Of a stretch of 64,000 nucleotides of DNA, positions 8,089 through 17,241 are shown piece by piece; position 1 is the first letter of the stretch; every line of letters begins with the position of its first letter. A program made the translations under genes and the position numbers. The notes beneath the pieces are model-generated. The model saw only the letters and a list, made by a program, of their open reading frames with translations. It was not told where the DNA came from and searched no databases. The stretch lies in assembly GCA_963842305.1 (NCBI GenBank), contig CAWJFW010000006.1:54207-118206 (forward strand), in the 5' to 3' direction. This stretch comes from JAIBJN01 sp963842305. Its GTDB lineage: Bacteria; Actinomycetota; Thermoleophilia; Gaiellales; Gaiellaceae.

Positions 8089-8582
8089 CCGCCGCCGGAT
8101 GCGGCTTCGATCCTCGCGATCGTCTGGCGCATCTGCTGGATCGAGAGAAGCTGCTCGGTGGCCGTCTTCGCACCATCGAGGTCGTCGCTCGCGAGCAGGC
8201 CCTCGATGCGACCGAGCTGAGTCCGAAGCCCGCGGAGCCCGGAGGCGAGCTGCTCCTTCTGGGAGCCGAGCTCCTCCGGGACATCCGCCTCACTGACCTG
8301 TTCGATGAGCGTCTGGATCTGGTCCCGGAGCGGCCCGAGCTGTGCCGAGAACTGCTGAGTGGTCGTCGCCGAAGTGGGCAGCGCCTCGATCTTGTCGAGG
8401 AGCGCGCCGACCGCTACTGCTTGCGCCTGTAAGTCGCTCGAATCCTCGGCGCCTCCGCCGCCGCCGTCTCCCCCGCCGCAGGCCGGGGTGAGCAGGAGGA
8501 CGAGTGCGCCAGCGAGAACCGCTCCGATACGAGTTCGACGCGACGGCAGAGTGCGCCGGACTGTAGCGCTCTGCGCAGACAA
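8085..8582 (-). CDS. lipoprotein with helical domain, unknown function
   Basis: TTG 8582 gives a signal peptide with a positively charged start (RRTLPSRRTR), a hydrophobic stretch and the lipobox LLTPAC, then a Gly-rich linker. The mature part of about 130 residues is predicted helical with heptad-like Leu spacing (e.g. LLDKIEALP, LRDQIQTLIEQV, LRGLRTQLGRIEGLL), suggesting a small helical bundle. I do not recognise the family. It lies just downstream of the subtilase on the same strand (14-base gap) and may share its transcript. Confidence 0.65.
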   Translation of the reverse strand: MSAQSATVRRTLPSRRTRIGAVLAGALVLLLTPACGGGDGGGGGAEDSSDLQAQAVAVGALLDKIEALPTSATTTQQFSAQLGPLRDQIQTLIEQVSEADVPEELGSQKEQLASGLRGLRTQLGRIEGLLASDDLDGAKTATEQLLSIQQMRQTIARIEAASGGG

Positions 8583-8596
8583 ATCAACCCCAGAGG

Positions 8597-10696
8597 TCAG
8601 ACGATACGCCAGGTCCGGACGGGCGGTGTGGGGTCGACATTCCCGTTCGTGTCCATCGCCCGCACCTGGAACATGTGGTGGCCGTTCCCGAGGCCGGTGT
8701 ACGTCTTGGGGGAGTTGCACGGCGTCCACGGGCCGTTCATGTGCTTGCACTGGAACTTCACGCCGGGTTCCGAGCCCGTGAACTTGAACGTCGCCCGATG
8801 CCGGCTCGTCCGACCGGAGGGGCCGCTCGTGATCGTCGTCGACGGCCCCGTGTCGTCGGGCGTGAGCCCCAGCGCCTTCGCAGCGTTCAGGCGGCCGCCC
8901 GTCATGACGTGGGGCACGAGGCCCGGGACGGCGTCGACGCCGGCGAGAATGGCGGCCTTCAGATCGGCGACGGTCATCGTCGGGTCGTCGGCCAGGAGGA
9001 GGGCGGCGACGCCCGCGACGTGCGGCGTCGCCATCGACGTACCGTCGAGCGTCTGGTAGGCCGCGCCCGACTGGTTCAGGCACTTGACCGCGGTGTTGTC
9101 GACGTACGCTCCGTCGAAGACACCTGTCGGGTCGCTGAAGAACCCGAAGCGGAGGAACACCGTCGGCTCGCCGTCGAAGTCCGAGAGGTCGTCGGTGACG
9201 CGGAAGAACTTGCCGCTCGTCCCACCGGTCCAACTGCCGACGAGCGTCGATGCGCTCCCCGACGTTCCCGCCAGGACGTCGAAGAAGTCGAACTGCGGCT
9301 CGGCGTCGAGGCGCAGCCAGTTCTCGACGAGACAGCCCGACCGGCCTGCAAGGCTGAACGACGCCAGCCGCCGGATCGTCCGGTTCGCGTTGTTCGGATA
9401 GTTCGTGGTCGGCGAGTCGGCGAGGCTGTGCGTCCCCGCCTTCTCGTGCAGCGTCGTCCGGCCCCAGGCCGGCGCGCCGCCGGTCCGGTCGCCCCAGCGG
9501 TTGTTGAACGCCGAGTTGCTGCCCTCGTAGCCGTCAGGGAAGCCTGGAAGCGTCGAATACCTGGGCCAGGTGCTGCGGATGTCGACCCCTGGAGCCGCGA
9601 GGTGGACGGCCGCCGTTCCGCGGTTCGAGAAGTTGGCGATCGCATCGGTCGGCCCCGTCGCGGCGATGCAGAGGACGTTCGGCGCGCTCGTCGGGGCCCG
9701 GTGGAGCTCGCACGGATACGACTCGTCGTCGTTGCCCGTGTTGGTATCGAGGTCCCAGCCGCTGTTCCCCGCCGCGAAGGCGAAGAGGGTGTCCGCGCAC
9801 GAGGGGTCCGTGACGGCGTCGGCGATCGCCTGGCTGAACTGCGGCGCACCGAAGCTTCCGTTGACGACGTCGGCGCCGTTGTCGCAGGCGTACTCGATGG
9901 CGTCGACGATGTCCGCGTCCTCGAGGCTCCCGGCCGCGTTCGCAGCCCGCACCGGCATGATCGACACGTCCCAGTTGACGCCCGTGACGCCGGTGCCGTT
10001 GTCGCCTTCGGCGCCGATCGTGCCGGCGACGTGGGTGCCGTGGCCGTTGAAGTCGAGCGGCGCGTTGTCGTTCTGGACGAAGTCCCAGCCGCGGACGTCG
10101 TCAACGAACCCGTTGCCGTCGTCGTCGGTCGAGTTCCCGGGCGTCTCGCCCGGGTTCGACCAGATGTTGTCGTTCAGGTCCGGGTGCCCGTAGGAGACGC
10201 CGCTGTCGACGACGGCGACCACCACCCCTGCGTCACCGGTCGTCTGGTTCCAGGCCGAGGGCGCGTCGATGTCCTTGTCCGAGGGCTGGCTGAGGCCCCA
10301 GAGCTGGCCGAACATGGGGTCGTTCGGCAGATCGCTGAGGGACCGGACGTGGTTCGGCTCCGCGTAGAGGACGTCGGGATCCTGTTCGAGCGCGGCCGCT
10401 GTTTCCTGCACAGAGGCGCCGCGCGGAAGCTTGACCAGCGAGAGACGAGGCACGCCGACGTTGCCTGCCGAGCGCGCCCCCTCGACCGCGAGCGAGGCCG
10501 ACCGCTCCGAAGCCGTCGTGCCGCTGCGGAAGCGGACGAGCAGCTCACCCGGGACGTAGCTCGCCCGGCTCTCGGCCCTGGCGAGTGGCGCGAGCTCCAC
10601 GGAGGTGGACGACGTCTGGCCCGCCCCGGCTCCGGAGACGACCCCGAGAACCAGCGCGAGCACACCGACCAGCAGCAACCGCCTTCGACCCCGCAT
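8597..10696 (-). CDS. secreted subtilisin-like serine protease (S8) with inserted domain and C-terminal Ig-like tail
   Basis: The 699-residue product has a signal peptide (about residues 1-26) and an I9-like propeptide (about 47-117, ending VLYAEPNHV). The catalytic domain has Asp164 (AVVDSG), His219 (NGHGTHVAGT), oxyanion Asn311 (AAGNSG) and Ser554 (GTSMATPHVAG). Between Asn311 and Ser554 lies an insert of roughly 150 residues (about 385-540) resembling the jelly-roll/MAM-type segment of other secreted proteases. The C-terminus from about 615 is an Ig-like module with paired cysteines (FQCKHMNGPWTPC) often seen in Thermoleophilia exoproteins. Role: extracellular protein degradation. Confidence 0.93.
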   Translation of the reverse strand: MRGRRRLLLVGVLALVLGVVSGAGAGQTSSTSVELAPLARAESRASYVPGELLVRFRSGTTASERSASLAVEGARSAGNVGVPRLSLVKLPRGASVQETAAALEQDPDVLYAEPNHVRSLSDLPNDPMFGQLWGLSQPSDKDIDAPSAWNQTTGDAGVVVAVVDSGVSYGHPDLNDNIWSNPGETPGNSTDDDGNGFVDDVRGWDFVQNDNAPLDFNGHGTHVAGTIGAEGDNGTGVTGVNWDVSIMPVRAANAAGSLEDADIVDAIEYACDNGADVVNGSFGAPQFSQAIADAVTDPSCADTLFAFAAGNSGWDLDTNTGNDDESYPCELHRAPTSAPNVLCIAATGPTDAIANFSNRGTAAVHLAAPGVDIRSTWPRYSTLPGFPDGYEGSNSAFNNRWGDRTGGAPAWGRTTLHEKAGTHSLADSPTTNYPNNANRTIRRLASFSLAGRSGCLVENWLRLDAEPQFDFFDVLAGTSGSASTLVGSWTGGTSGKFFRVTDDLSDFDGEPTVFLRFGFFSDPTGVFDGAYVDNTAVKCLNQSGAAYQTLDGTSMATPHVAGVAALLLADDPTMTVADLKAAILAGVDAVPGLVPHVMTGGRLNAAKALGLTPDDTGPSTTITSGPSGRTSRHRATFKFTGSEPGVKFQCKHMNGPWTPCNSPKTYTGLGNGHHMFQVRAMDTNGNVDPTPPVRTWRIV

Positions 10697-10744
10697 CTCG
10701 GATGATCTTGCCGGAGGATTCCGGAAAAAGGAAGTGCGCGGCAG

Positions 10745-11977
10745 TTAGTTCACCCGTCCGAGGAGGACGCAGCCGTTGTGGCCGCCGAGCCCCATCGCGT
10801 TCGAAAGCGCGACTCGGATTTCGGCGTTCCGCGCCTCGTTCGGGACGTAATCGAGATCGAGGTCCGGATCGGGGTGCTCGTAGTTGATCGTGGGCGGGAT
10901 CGTGCCTTCGTGGATCGCAAGCGCGCACGCGACGGCCTCGATCGCGCCCGCCGCGCCGAACATATGCCCGAGCATCGATTTCGTGGAGGAGACCGCCAGC
11001 TCGTAGGCGTGGTCGCCGAAGACCTCCTTGATCGCCTGCGTCTCGGCGAGGTCGCCGAGCGGCGTCCCGGTCCCGTGCGCGTTGATGTAGTCGACCTCGT
11101 CGGGGGAGACGCCCGCGCGCTGGAGCGCTGCGCGCATCATCGCCACGACGCCGCCCGACTCCGGGTCCGGCTGCAGCATGTGGTGCGCATCGTTCGATGC
11201 GCCGTAGCCGAGCACCTCGGCGTAGATCGTGGCTCCCCGCGCCCGTGCCGCCTCGAGCTCCTCGAGGACCATCACTGCCGCGCCCTCGCCCATGACGAAG
11301 CCCTCGCGCGTGGCGTCGAATGGACGTGCGGCGCGGGGTGGGTCGCCGTTTCCGATTGCGAGCCCGCGCATCATGCAGAAGCCGGCGAGGATGAGCGGAT
11401 GGATGCAGCCCTCGGTGCCACCGGCGATGACGACGTCTGCGTCACCGTGCCGGACCAGCTCCGCCGCCTCGCCGATCGCGTGCGAGCCGGTCGCGCAGGC
11501 CGACACAACTGCGTAGTTGGGGCCGCGAAGGCCGAACTCGATGGCGATCTGCCCGCTCGCGGAGTCGACCAGCACGTTGGCGAGGAATGTCGGCGAAACC
11601 CGGTCGGGGCCGCGCTCTCGCAGCACGTCGTACTGACGCATGAGCTCGTTGAACCCGCCGATGCAGTTGCCGACGATGACTCCGGCTCGTTCGGGATCGA
11701 AGCCGTTCAGCCCGGCGTCGCTGAGCGCTTCCTTCGCAGCGCTGAGCGCGAACAGCACGTTGCGGTCGAGCTTGCGCAGCTCCTTTGCCGAGACGGCGCC
11801 AGTCGGGTCGTAGTCCTCCTTCACCTCGGCCGCGATCTGAACCGGGAAGGCGCTCGGGTCGAACGCCTGGATGCGGTCGACGCCGCTCTCTCCGACAAGC
11901 AGGCGCTTCCAGGTTGTTCGCAGGTCGTTTCCGAGCGGGGTGACCGCTCCCATGCCGGTAATGACAACCTTCCTCAT
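10745..11977 (-). CDS. fabF: beta-ketoacyl-ACP synthase II
   Basis: This 410-residue KAS II has the complete Cys-His-His triad: Cys161 (SACATGSHA), His301 (NAHGTGTPLGD) and His338 (STKSMLGHMFGAAGA). It condenses malonyl-ACP with acyl-ACP in fatty acid elongation. The C-terminal glycine loop reads GLGGHNGC instead of the usual GFGGTN, a conservative departure near the active site. No other fab or acyl carrier protein genes are adjacent, so it is a stand-alone copy. It could serve in a specialised lipid or polyketide-like product rather than being the main FabF. Confidence 0.93.
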   Translation of the reverse strand: MRKVVITGMGAVTPLGNDLRTTWKRLLVGESGVDRIQAFDPSAFPVQIAAEVKEDYDPTGAVSAKELRKLDRNVLFALSAAKEALSDAGLNGFDPERAGVIVGNCIGGFNELMRQYDVLRERGPDRVSPTFLANVLVDSASGQIAIEFGLRGPNYAVVSACATGSHAIGEAAELVRHGDADVVIAGGTEGCIHPLILAGFCMMRGLAIGNGDPPRAARPFDATREGFVMGEGAAVMVLEELEAARARGATIYAEVLGYGASNDAHHMLQPDPESGGVVAMMRAALQRAGVSPDEVDYINAHGTGTPLGDLAETQAIKEVFGDHAYELAVSSTKSMLGHMFGAAGAIEAVACALAIHEGTIPPTINYEHPDPDLDLDYVPNEARNAEIRVALSNAMGLGGHNGCVLLGRVN

Positions 11978-12049
11978 GCTTTCTTAGACGCGAAGCCCTC
12001 CCATCCGGTTTCTCCCGCCGTTTCGACGACGGGCTGACAGAATCGAGAC

Positions 12050-13069
12050 GTGGCCGAGGAGTTCGAGACGCCCGCCGCGCTGCCCTTCCCGCCCATGGAG
12101 GCGGAGCTGGTCGACGAGCTCCCCGGGGACGGCGAATGGCAGTTCGAGCCCAAGTGGGACGGGTTCCGCGGCATCGCCGAGAACCTCGGCGGGGAGTTCC
12201 ACCTCTGGAGCCGGAACGGACGGCCGCTGCTTCGGTACTTCCCGGAGCTCGCGGAGCTCGGCGACCGGCTTCCACCGCAGTCCGCGGTGGACGGCGAGAT
12301 CGTTGTGGTCCGCGACGGGGCCCTCGACTTCGACGCGCTCCAGATGCGCCTCCATCCCGCGGAGAGCCGGGTCAAGAAGCTCTCGGCGGAGATCCCGGCA
12401 GGCTTCGTCTGCTTCGACGTGCTCCTCTGGGACGGCGAAAACTTCCACGGCAGGCCGTTCGAGGAGCGCCGCGCGAAAGTGGAGAGGCTCCCCTTCGACG
12501 TCTCGCCCTCGACCCGCGACATCGACGAGGCCACGCACTGGCTCGAACGGCTCGAGGTCGCCGGGTTCGACGGCGTCATCGCCAAGCGGCTCGGCTCTCC
12601 CTACCTCCCGGGCTCGCGGGAAGCAGTGCAGAAGGTGAAGGGGGAGCGAACGGCCGACTGCGCGGTCATGGGCGTGACCTGGAGCGAGAAGGGCACGGGG
12701 ATCGCCAGCCTCATGCTCGGGCTGTACGAGGGCGGCAAGCTCCGCCCGGTGGGATCGGCTCCCGCGACCGGCAAGAAGCGCGCGGAGATCCTCGAGCGCG
12801 TGGAGCCGCTCCTCGGCCCGAACCCGGAGCGGAAGCCGCGCGGCGCGCCGAGCCGCTGGAAGCCGAAGGCCGATCTCGAGTGGAGCCCGGTCCCGCCCGA
12901 GCTCGTCGTCGAGGTCCGCTACGACAAGTGGCAGAAAGGGCGCTTCCGCCACAACTCTCGCTTCCTCCGCTTCCGTCCCGACAAGGATCCGGAGCAGTGC
13001 ACCGTCGCCCAGGTGCGCCCGCGGCCGAAGAAGGGCGACCCGACGGTCGCCGGGCTCCTGGGTAACTAG
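12050..13069 (+). CDS. ATP-dependent DNA ligase, LigD ligase-domain type
   Basis: The 339-residue enzyme contains the nucleotidyltransferase core with motif I EPKWDGFR (Lys35, the adenylated lysine) and motif III-like CFDVLLWDG. It also has motif IV FDGVIAKR and motif V VQKVKGER, then an OB-fold with SRWKP and RFRHNSRFLRFRPDK. It corresponds to the ligase module of the NHEJ protein LigD, here encoded as a separate gene. GTG 12050 follows CAGAAT (12038-12043) by six bases with no ribosome binding site, suggesting a leaderless start. Its TAG shares CTAG with the stop of the convergent polymerase-domain gene. Confidence 0.9.
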   Translation: MAEEFETPAALPFPPMEAELVDELPGDGEWQFEPKWDGFRGIAENLGGEFHLWSRNGRPLLRYFPELAELGDRLPPQSAVDGEIVVVRDGALDFDALQMRLHPAESRVKKLSAEIPAGFVCFDVLLWDGENFHGRPFEERRAKVERLPFDVSPSTRDIDEATHWLERLEVAGFDGVIAKRLGSPYLPGSREAVQKVKGERTADCAVMGVTWSEKGTGIASLMLGLYEGGKLRPVGSAPATGKKRAEILERVEPLLGPNPERKPRGAPSRWKPKADLEWSPVPPELVVEVRYDKWQKGRFRHNSRFLRFRPDKDPEQCTVAQVRPRPKKGDPTVAGLLGN

Positions 13070-13980
13070 CCCTGTAGCTCCGGAGGATCGAGGCCAAGCC
13101 GCTCGAAGCGCGCCTTCAGGCTGGCCTTGCGTCGCCACATCCCCTTGCTCAGGTCGCCGACCTCGGCGACGCGGATTCGCATCGTCTCCATCGTGAACGC
13201 CGCCGGGTCGACCTTGGGCACCTCCTCCCAGCTGAGGGGTGCCGACGCGCGCGCGTCGGGCGTGGGGCGAATGGAGTAGGCAGACGCGATCGTTCGATCG
13301 CGCGCGTTCTGGCCGAAGTCGACGAAGACGCCGCGTCGATCAGCGACCTTCCAGGTCGTCGTCGCCACGGTCTGATCGGCGATCCGCCGCTCGACCTCCT
13401 GCGCGAGCGCCTTGGCGAAGCGGCGCACGTCGGGAAAGCGGAGCTCAGGCTTGATCGGCGCAAGGATGTGAAACCCGGTCGCCCCGGACGTCTTGGGGAA
13501 GCTCGCCAGGCCGAGTTCGTCCATGACCTCCTTGACGACGAGCGCGATCTGCGGAACGAGGTCCCACGGGTTCCCCTCGGTCGGGTCGAGGTCGATGAGC
13601 AGGTAGTCGGGCCGCTCGGCGTCCGTCACTCGGGCATGCCAGGTGTGGAGCTCCAGGCATCCCAGGTTGACGATCCACGCGAGGCTGGCCGCATCGGTGA
13701 CGACCGAGAAGTCGGCGGTGCGCCCGCTGCCCGGGAAGACGATGTGCACGGTCTCCAGCCAGTCGGGGTGCGGGTTGGGAACGCGCTTCTGGTAGAAGAA
13801 CTCGCCCTCGACGCCGTTCGGGTACCGCTTCATCTGCATCGGCCGCCGCTCGACGTGGTTCAGGACGTACGGCGCCAGGTCGAGGTAGTAGCGGACGAGG
13901 TCGCCCTTCGTCAGCCCGGGGCCGGGGAAGTAGATCTTCTCGAGATTGGTCAGCGCGACCTCGCGGTGGCCGATGCGCAT
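13066..13980 (-). CDS. ligD: LigD-type primase-polymerase (non-homologous end-joining polymerase domain)
   Basis: The 304-residue product matches the polymerase domain of LigD (archaeo-eukaryotic primase fold). It begins LTNLEKIYFPGPGLTKGDLVRYY, has the metal-binding LLIDLDP motif, SGATGFHILAPI and, near the end, RDRTIASAYSIRPTPDARASAPLSWEEV. It adds nucleotides to broken DNA ends. Pairing with the convergent ligase gene indicates a split LigD; no Ku gene is in the window. The end segment WRRKASLKARFERLGLDPP is an extra C-terminal helix. Start ATG 13980. Confidence 0.92.
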   Translation of the reverse strand: MRIGHREVALTNLEKIYFPGPGLTKGDLVRYYLDLAPYVLNHVERRPMQMKRYPNGVEGEFFYQKRVPNPHPDWLETVHIVFPGSGRTADFSVVTDAASLAWIVNLGCLELHTWHARVTDAERPDYLLIDLDPTEGNPWDLVPQIALVVKEVMDELGLASFPKTSGATGFHILAPIKPELRFPDVRRFAKALAQEVERRIADQTVATTTWKVADRRGVFVDFGQNARDRTIASAYSIRPTPDARASAPLSWEEVPKVDPAAFTMETMRIRVAEVGDLSKGMWRRKASLKARFERLGLDPPELQG

Positions 13981-14187
13981 CGCCAGCTACTTCACCGCGG
14001 CGCGGCGAATCCCCCTTCATGGGGACGGAATCCAGTCCCTCCCAGGTCATCATGCTGGGTGCCGGCTCCCCTCACATATCCCCCGGCGTCTGGCGAATGC
14101 CCGTTTCGGTCGTGCGGCTCCTAACCCACCGAGGCGGGCTTCGTCGCATCTTGGGGTCGAAGAGACGCTGGTACCATGGCCCGGCAC
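13981..14187. other. intergenic region upstream of tRNA-Ser
   Basis: No coding potential stands out. The right end (14151-14177) probably holds the tRNA promoter; the left end would carry the promoter of the LigD polymerase gene on the other strand, which I cannot place. Confidence 0.5.
14151..14177 (+). promoter_or_regulatory. possible promoter of the tRNA-Ser genes
   Basis: TTGGGG at 14151 and TACCAT at 14172 are separated by 15 bases. TACCAT ends ten bases before the tRNA. The same GG(A)TACCATGG context lies before the third tRNA-Ser at 31854-31859, which supports TACCAT as a -10 box. Confidence 0.35.
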
Positions 14188-14278
14188 GGAGAAGTGGCCG
14201 AGTGGCTGAAGGCGGCGCCCTGCTAAGGCGTTAGGGGGGTGATTACCTCCCTCGAGGGTTCGAATCCCTCCTTCTCCG
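14188..14278 (+). tRNA. tRNA-Ser (anticodon GCT)
   Basis: A class II tRNA of 91 bases. Acceptor arms GGAGAAG / CTTCTCC pair fully, followed by discriminator G. The anticodon stem encloses CTGCTAA with anticodon GCT at 14222-14224. A long variable arm and a T-arm with GGTTCGAATCC complete the serine-type structure. The 3' CCA is not encoded. It reads AGC/AGT codons. Confidence 0.95.
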
Positions 14279-14306
14279 TTCCGCAGAGCGCTCGCACCAG
14301 ACCGTC

Positions 14307-14395
14307 GGAGGGGTGGCAGAGCGGACGAATGCGGCGGTCTCGAAAACCGTTATCCGTCGTTAGGCGGATCGAGGGTTCGAATCCCTCCCCCTCCG
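14307..14395 (+). tRNA. tRNA-Ser (anticodon CGA)
   Basis: A class II tRNA of 89 bases. Acceptor arms GGAGGGG / CCCCTCC pair, discriminator G follows, and the anticodon loop CTCGAAA carries CGA at 14341-14343. The long variable arm and GGTTCGAATCC T-arm are present. It is 28 bases after the first tRNA-Ser and probably co-transcribed. No encoded CCA. It reads TCG codons. Confidence 0.95.
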
Positions 14396-14471
14396 CCTTC
14401 CCCTTGCTCGGGTTCGGCCCGGCGGCGAAACCACCGAGCGACATGGAGATGCCGAGGCCGACCCTTGCCGA

Positions 14472-15950
14472 TCAGGCGGCTTCGGCCGCCTCCGACTCGG
14501 ACTCCGCCTCGGCCCCCATCTCCGGATGCTCGGCCGCATACGCACCCCGGCGGAGCAGCAGGCCACCGAGCGCCCCAGCGACCGCAGCGAACAAGGCGCC
14601 GACGAGGAACGCGACGTGGTAGCCGCCCGCGAGCGCGGCAGCCTGGCTCTCGCCACCGGCGAGTAGAGCGTCCGTCCGCGACGCGGCCAGGCTGGCGAGA
14701 ACGGCGAGCCCGAGCGCGCCTCCCATCATGAACGAGGTGTTGACGACACCTGAAGCAAGACCGGCCTCGGCCGGCTCCACGTCGCTCATCGCAGCGAGGA
14801 GCACCGGGTTGAACGCCATGCCGGCGCCGAGGCCGAGCAGGATCATGCTCGGCAGTACGTCGATGACGAAGGTTCCGTCGACCGGTGCCCGTGCGAAGAG
14901 CAGAAGCCCGAGCGACGCCAAGAGCAGCCCGACAGCGAGCGGCGGCCTGATCCCAAATCGCATGACGAGCCGGGCCGAGAGCCAGATCGACACGGCGCCC
15001 ATGATCAGGTTCCCCGGCAGGAACGCGAGCCCGACCTCGAGCGGGCTATAGCCGAGCACGAGCTGGAGGTAGAGCGCGGAGAGGAAGAACCACGCGAACA
15101 TCGCCCCCGCCCAGAGGATCCCGACGACGTTGGAGACCACGATGTTGCGGAGCCGGAAGAGGCGAAGCGGAACCAGCGGCGATGCGACCCGCGCCTCGAG
15201 GAGGAGGAAGCCGGTGAGCAGCGCGGCCGCCGCGCCGAGCAGGCCCAGCGTCTGCGGGGTCAACCAGCCAACGTCGTTCCCGTTCACGATCGCGTAGACG
15301 GCGATCATCAACGAGACGGTCACCGTAATCGCGCCCGCGATGTCGAGGCGCTCCGCGGCGGTCGCAATGCGAGCCGCCGGGATCAACATCACGGTCAATA
15401 CGACGACGAGGATCCCGACCGGGACGTTGACGAGGAAGATCCAGTGCCAGCTCAAGACGTCGGTGATGATTCCGCCGAGGAGCACTCCGATCGAACCGCC
15501 CCCGGAGGCGACAAAGCCGAAGATCCCCATCGCCTTCGCCCGCTCGGCGGGCTCGGTGAACAGAGTCATCATCAGCGAGAGTGCGACCGCCGAGACGACT
15601 GCGGCTCCGAGACCCTGCACGGCCCGGGCGCCGACCAGGATCGCCTGAGAGGTCGCAAGCCCGCAGGCTGCCGAGGCGAGGGTGAAGAGCACTATCCCGC
15701 CCAGGAACAGCCGCCGATGGCCGAAGAGGTCTCCTAGGCGGCCGCCGAGCAAGAGGAATCCGCCAAATGTGATCAGGTACGCGTTTACCACCCACGCGAG
15801 GGACTCCTCGGAGAACCCGAGATCCTCCCGAATCGACGGGAGCGCAACGCCGACAATCGTGACGTCGAGCACGATCATCAGGTCCCCAAGACAGAGCACG
15901 AGGAGAGCGAGCCAGCGCGTGCGATTCTCGAGAGTCATCGAATCCGCCAT
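14472..15950 (-). CDS. MFS drug/proton antiporter, DHA2 (EmrB/QacA) family
   Basis: This 492-residue membrane protein has about 14 hydrophobic segments. Family motifs include LDVTIVGVALPSI in helix 1 (motif D1), GGRLGDLFGHRRLF between helices 2 and 3 (motif A) and RAVQGLGAAVVSA (motif B). The DHA2 family exports hydrophobic or cationic drugs and metabolites by proton antiport. The Glu/Ala-rich tail is low-complexity. It stands alone, facing the tRNA genes, with no adjacent regulator visible. Start ATG 15950. Confidence 0.92.
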   Translation of the reverse strand: MADSMTLENRTRWLALLVLCLGDLMIVLDVTIVGVALPSIREDLGFSEESLAWVVNAYLITFGGFLLLGGRLGDLFGHRRLFLGGIVLFTLASAACGLATSQAILVGARAVQGLGAAVVSAVALSLMMTLFTEPAERAKAMGIFGFVASGGGSIGVLLGGIITDVLSWHWIFLVNVPVGILVVVLTVMLIPAARIATAAERLDIAGAITVTVSLMIAVYAIVNGNDVGWLTPQTLGLLGAAAALLTGFLLLEARVASPLVPLRLFRLRNIVVSNVVGILWAGAMFAWFFLSALYLQLVLGYSPLEVGLAFLPGNLIMGAVSIWLSARLVMRFGIRPPLAVGLLLASLGLLLFARAPVDGTFVIDVLPSMILLGLGAGMAFNPVLLAAMSDVEPAEAGLASGVVNTSFMMGGALGLAVLASLAASRTDALLAGGESQAAALAGGYHVAFLVGALFAAVAGALGGLLLRRGAYAAEHPEMGAEAESESEAAEAA

Positions 15951-16072
15951 TCGTTTCCCTTACCAGACTCGCGAGGGACCGAAACTCATCGGTTGGCCCC
16001 GTTGCGTGTGGGATGTCACTGGTATCTCGGGTTGGCGGCCAGCGTCCTCCTGAAGACGCCGGGAGGAATCGG

Positions 16073-16553
16073 TTGAGAGAGATTCGCTTGGCGCTTCCCA
16101 CTCTGCTGGCGCTGGTCGCACTTGCGGCGGTGGGGTGCGGCAACGGCGGCGGCGGACGAGGGATCCGCGACGGCGGAGACCGGAGCCACCGGCGGCGTCA
16201 TGACCGGGACGTCAACCACCGGCCCACCGAAGCTCATCGGCACCGTCGGATCCACCAACGACCCAGACGCCTACGAGATCCACCTCACAACCGGAGACGG
16301 GGCCGAGGTCACCACCGTGCTCCCGCCGGGCGAATACATGCTCGAGATCGACGACCCGTCCACCATCCACGACTTCCATCTGGGCGGGCCGCGCGCCGCG
16401 GTCGACGTGGCCACCGATATCGCAGGTACGGGCGAGAAGACGGCCGTCGTCCTGCTCCAGGAGCCGGAGTCCTACATCTACTTCTGCGACGCGCACCCGG
16501 CCAGGATGAACGTGACCTTCAGCATCCACGGCCGGATACGGACGCAGAACTAG
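16073..16553 (+). CDS. cupredoxin-like lipoprotein, with a frameshift after the signal peptide
   Basis: TTG 16073 lies six bases after a strong GGGAGGA site and starts a lipoprotein signal (LLALVALAAVGCG). After the lipobox Cys the frame must shift by one base within the GGC repeat at about 16143-16155 to reach the cupredoxin domain in the other frame. The span of 481 bases is one more than a multiple of three. The domain has Cu-type-1 ligands: His in HDFHL, Cys in YFCDAH, the following His, and Met in PARM, as in plastocyanin-like proteins. Probable role: electron transfer or copper binding at the outer face of the membrane. A fallback start at ATG 16122 would lack any export signal. Confidence 0.75.
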
Positions 16554-16619
16554 AACGCCCATCGCAACGGGCGACATCACTGCTCGTGAGGCGTCGTCGG
16601 GCGGTCTCGACAGAGGGAG

Positions 16620-17240
16620 CTACAGCTGGATGCCGGCCGGAGCGTCGTGCCCCGCTTCGCGTTGGAAGTGGACCGAGCGCTCGACCGTTCTGAGCCACTC
16701 ATATGCGAGGCCCTTCAGGCCAACGAGCTCGACGCCGCCGCGGGCCATGCGGGCGAGTCCCTGCGCGTGTGCGGTGCCCGGCGAGGCGACGGCGTCCTCG
16801 ACGACGACCACGCGCTTCCCAAGGTCGAGCAGCCCGAAGGCCGACTGCGCGACGCACACGTCGGTCTCGAGCCCGCAGAGCACGACCGTCGCACGACCGT
16901 GTCGAGCGACGTCTTCGAGGATTGGATCGCAGGCGGAGAGGTCGAAGACCGGCTTCGGATGCCTGAGGGCCTCCGGAGGAAGCTCCTCCGCGATCGTCGA
17001 AGAGGTCGATCCGTTTCTTTCGGGCTCCTCCTCGGTGACGACAACCGGGACGTGAAGCCATCGTGCGAGCCTGCAGAGCCACCTGATTCGATCGACGAGC
17101 TCCGAGCGTTCGTCGTTCGGGAGCTTCCGGAGGAAGCCGTCCTGCGGGTCGATCACGGCGAGCAGACAGTCATCGACGTCGAGCAGGCGTCTCACGCGAC
17201 CGGATTTTGCCAGGCGGAGGGCGTCGACTCGATTGCACAC
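16620..17240 (-). CDS. isochorismatase family cysteine hydrolase
   Basis: The 206-residue product has the catalytic triad of the family: Asp31 (VIDPQDGF), Lys96 (HPKPVFDL) and Cys129 (LETDVCV). The non-proline cis-peptide region precedes the Cys as expected. Members hydrolyse isochorismate, nicotinamide or N-carbamoyl amides; the substrate cannot be chosen here. GTG 17240 follows the stop of a small membrane-protein ORF by one base, so the two are probably co-translated. Confidence 0.88.
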   Translation of the reverse strand: MCNRVDALRLAKSGRVRRLLDVDDCLLAVIDPQDGFLRKLPNDERSELVDRIRWLCRLARWLHVPVVVTEEEPERNGSTSSTIAEELPPEALRHPKPVFDLSACDPILEDVARHGRATVVLCGLETDVCVAQSAFGLLDLGKRVVVVEDAVASPGTAHAQGLARMARGGVELVGLKGLAYEWLRTVERSVHFQREAGHDAPAGIQL

Positions 17241-17241
17241 C

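Noticed and set aside
8675..10705. 676-codon frame opposite the subtilase
   Set aside because: Shadow of the S8 protease, which has all catalytic motifs on the minus strand.
13981..14187. tRNA-associated attachment site or integrated element
   Set aside because: No direct repeat of the tRNA 3' end, no integrase and no change in gene content or composition was seen around the tRNA-Ser genes.
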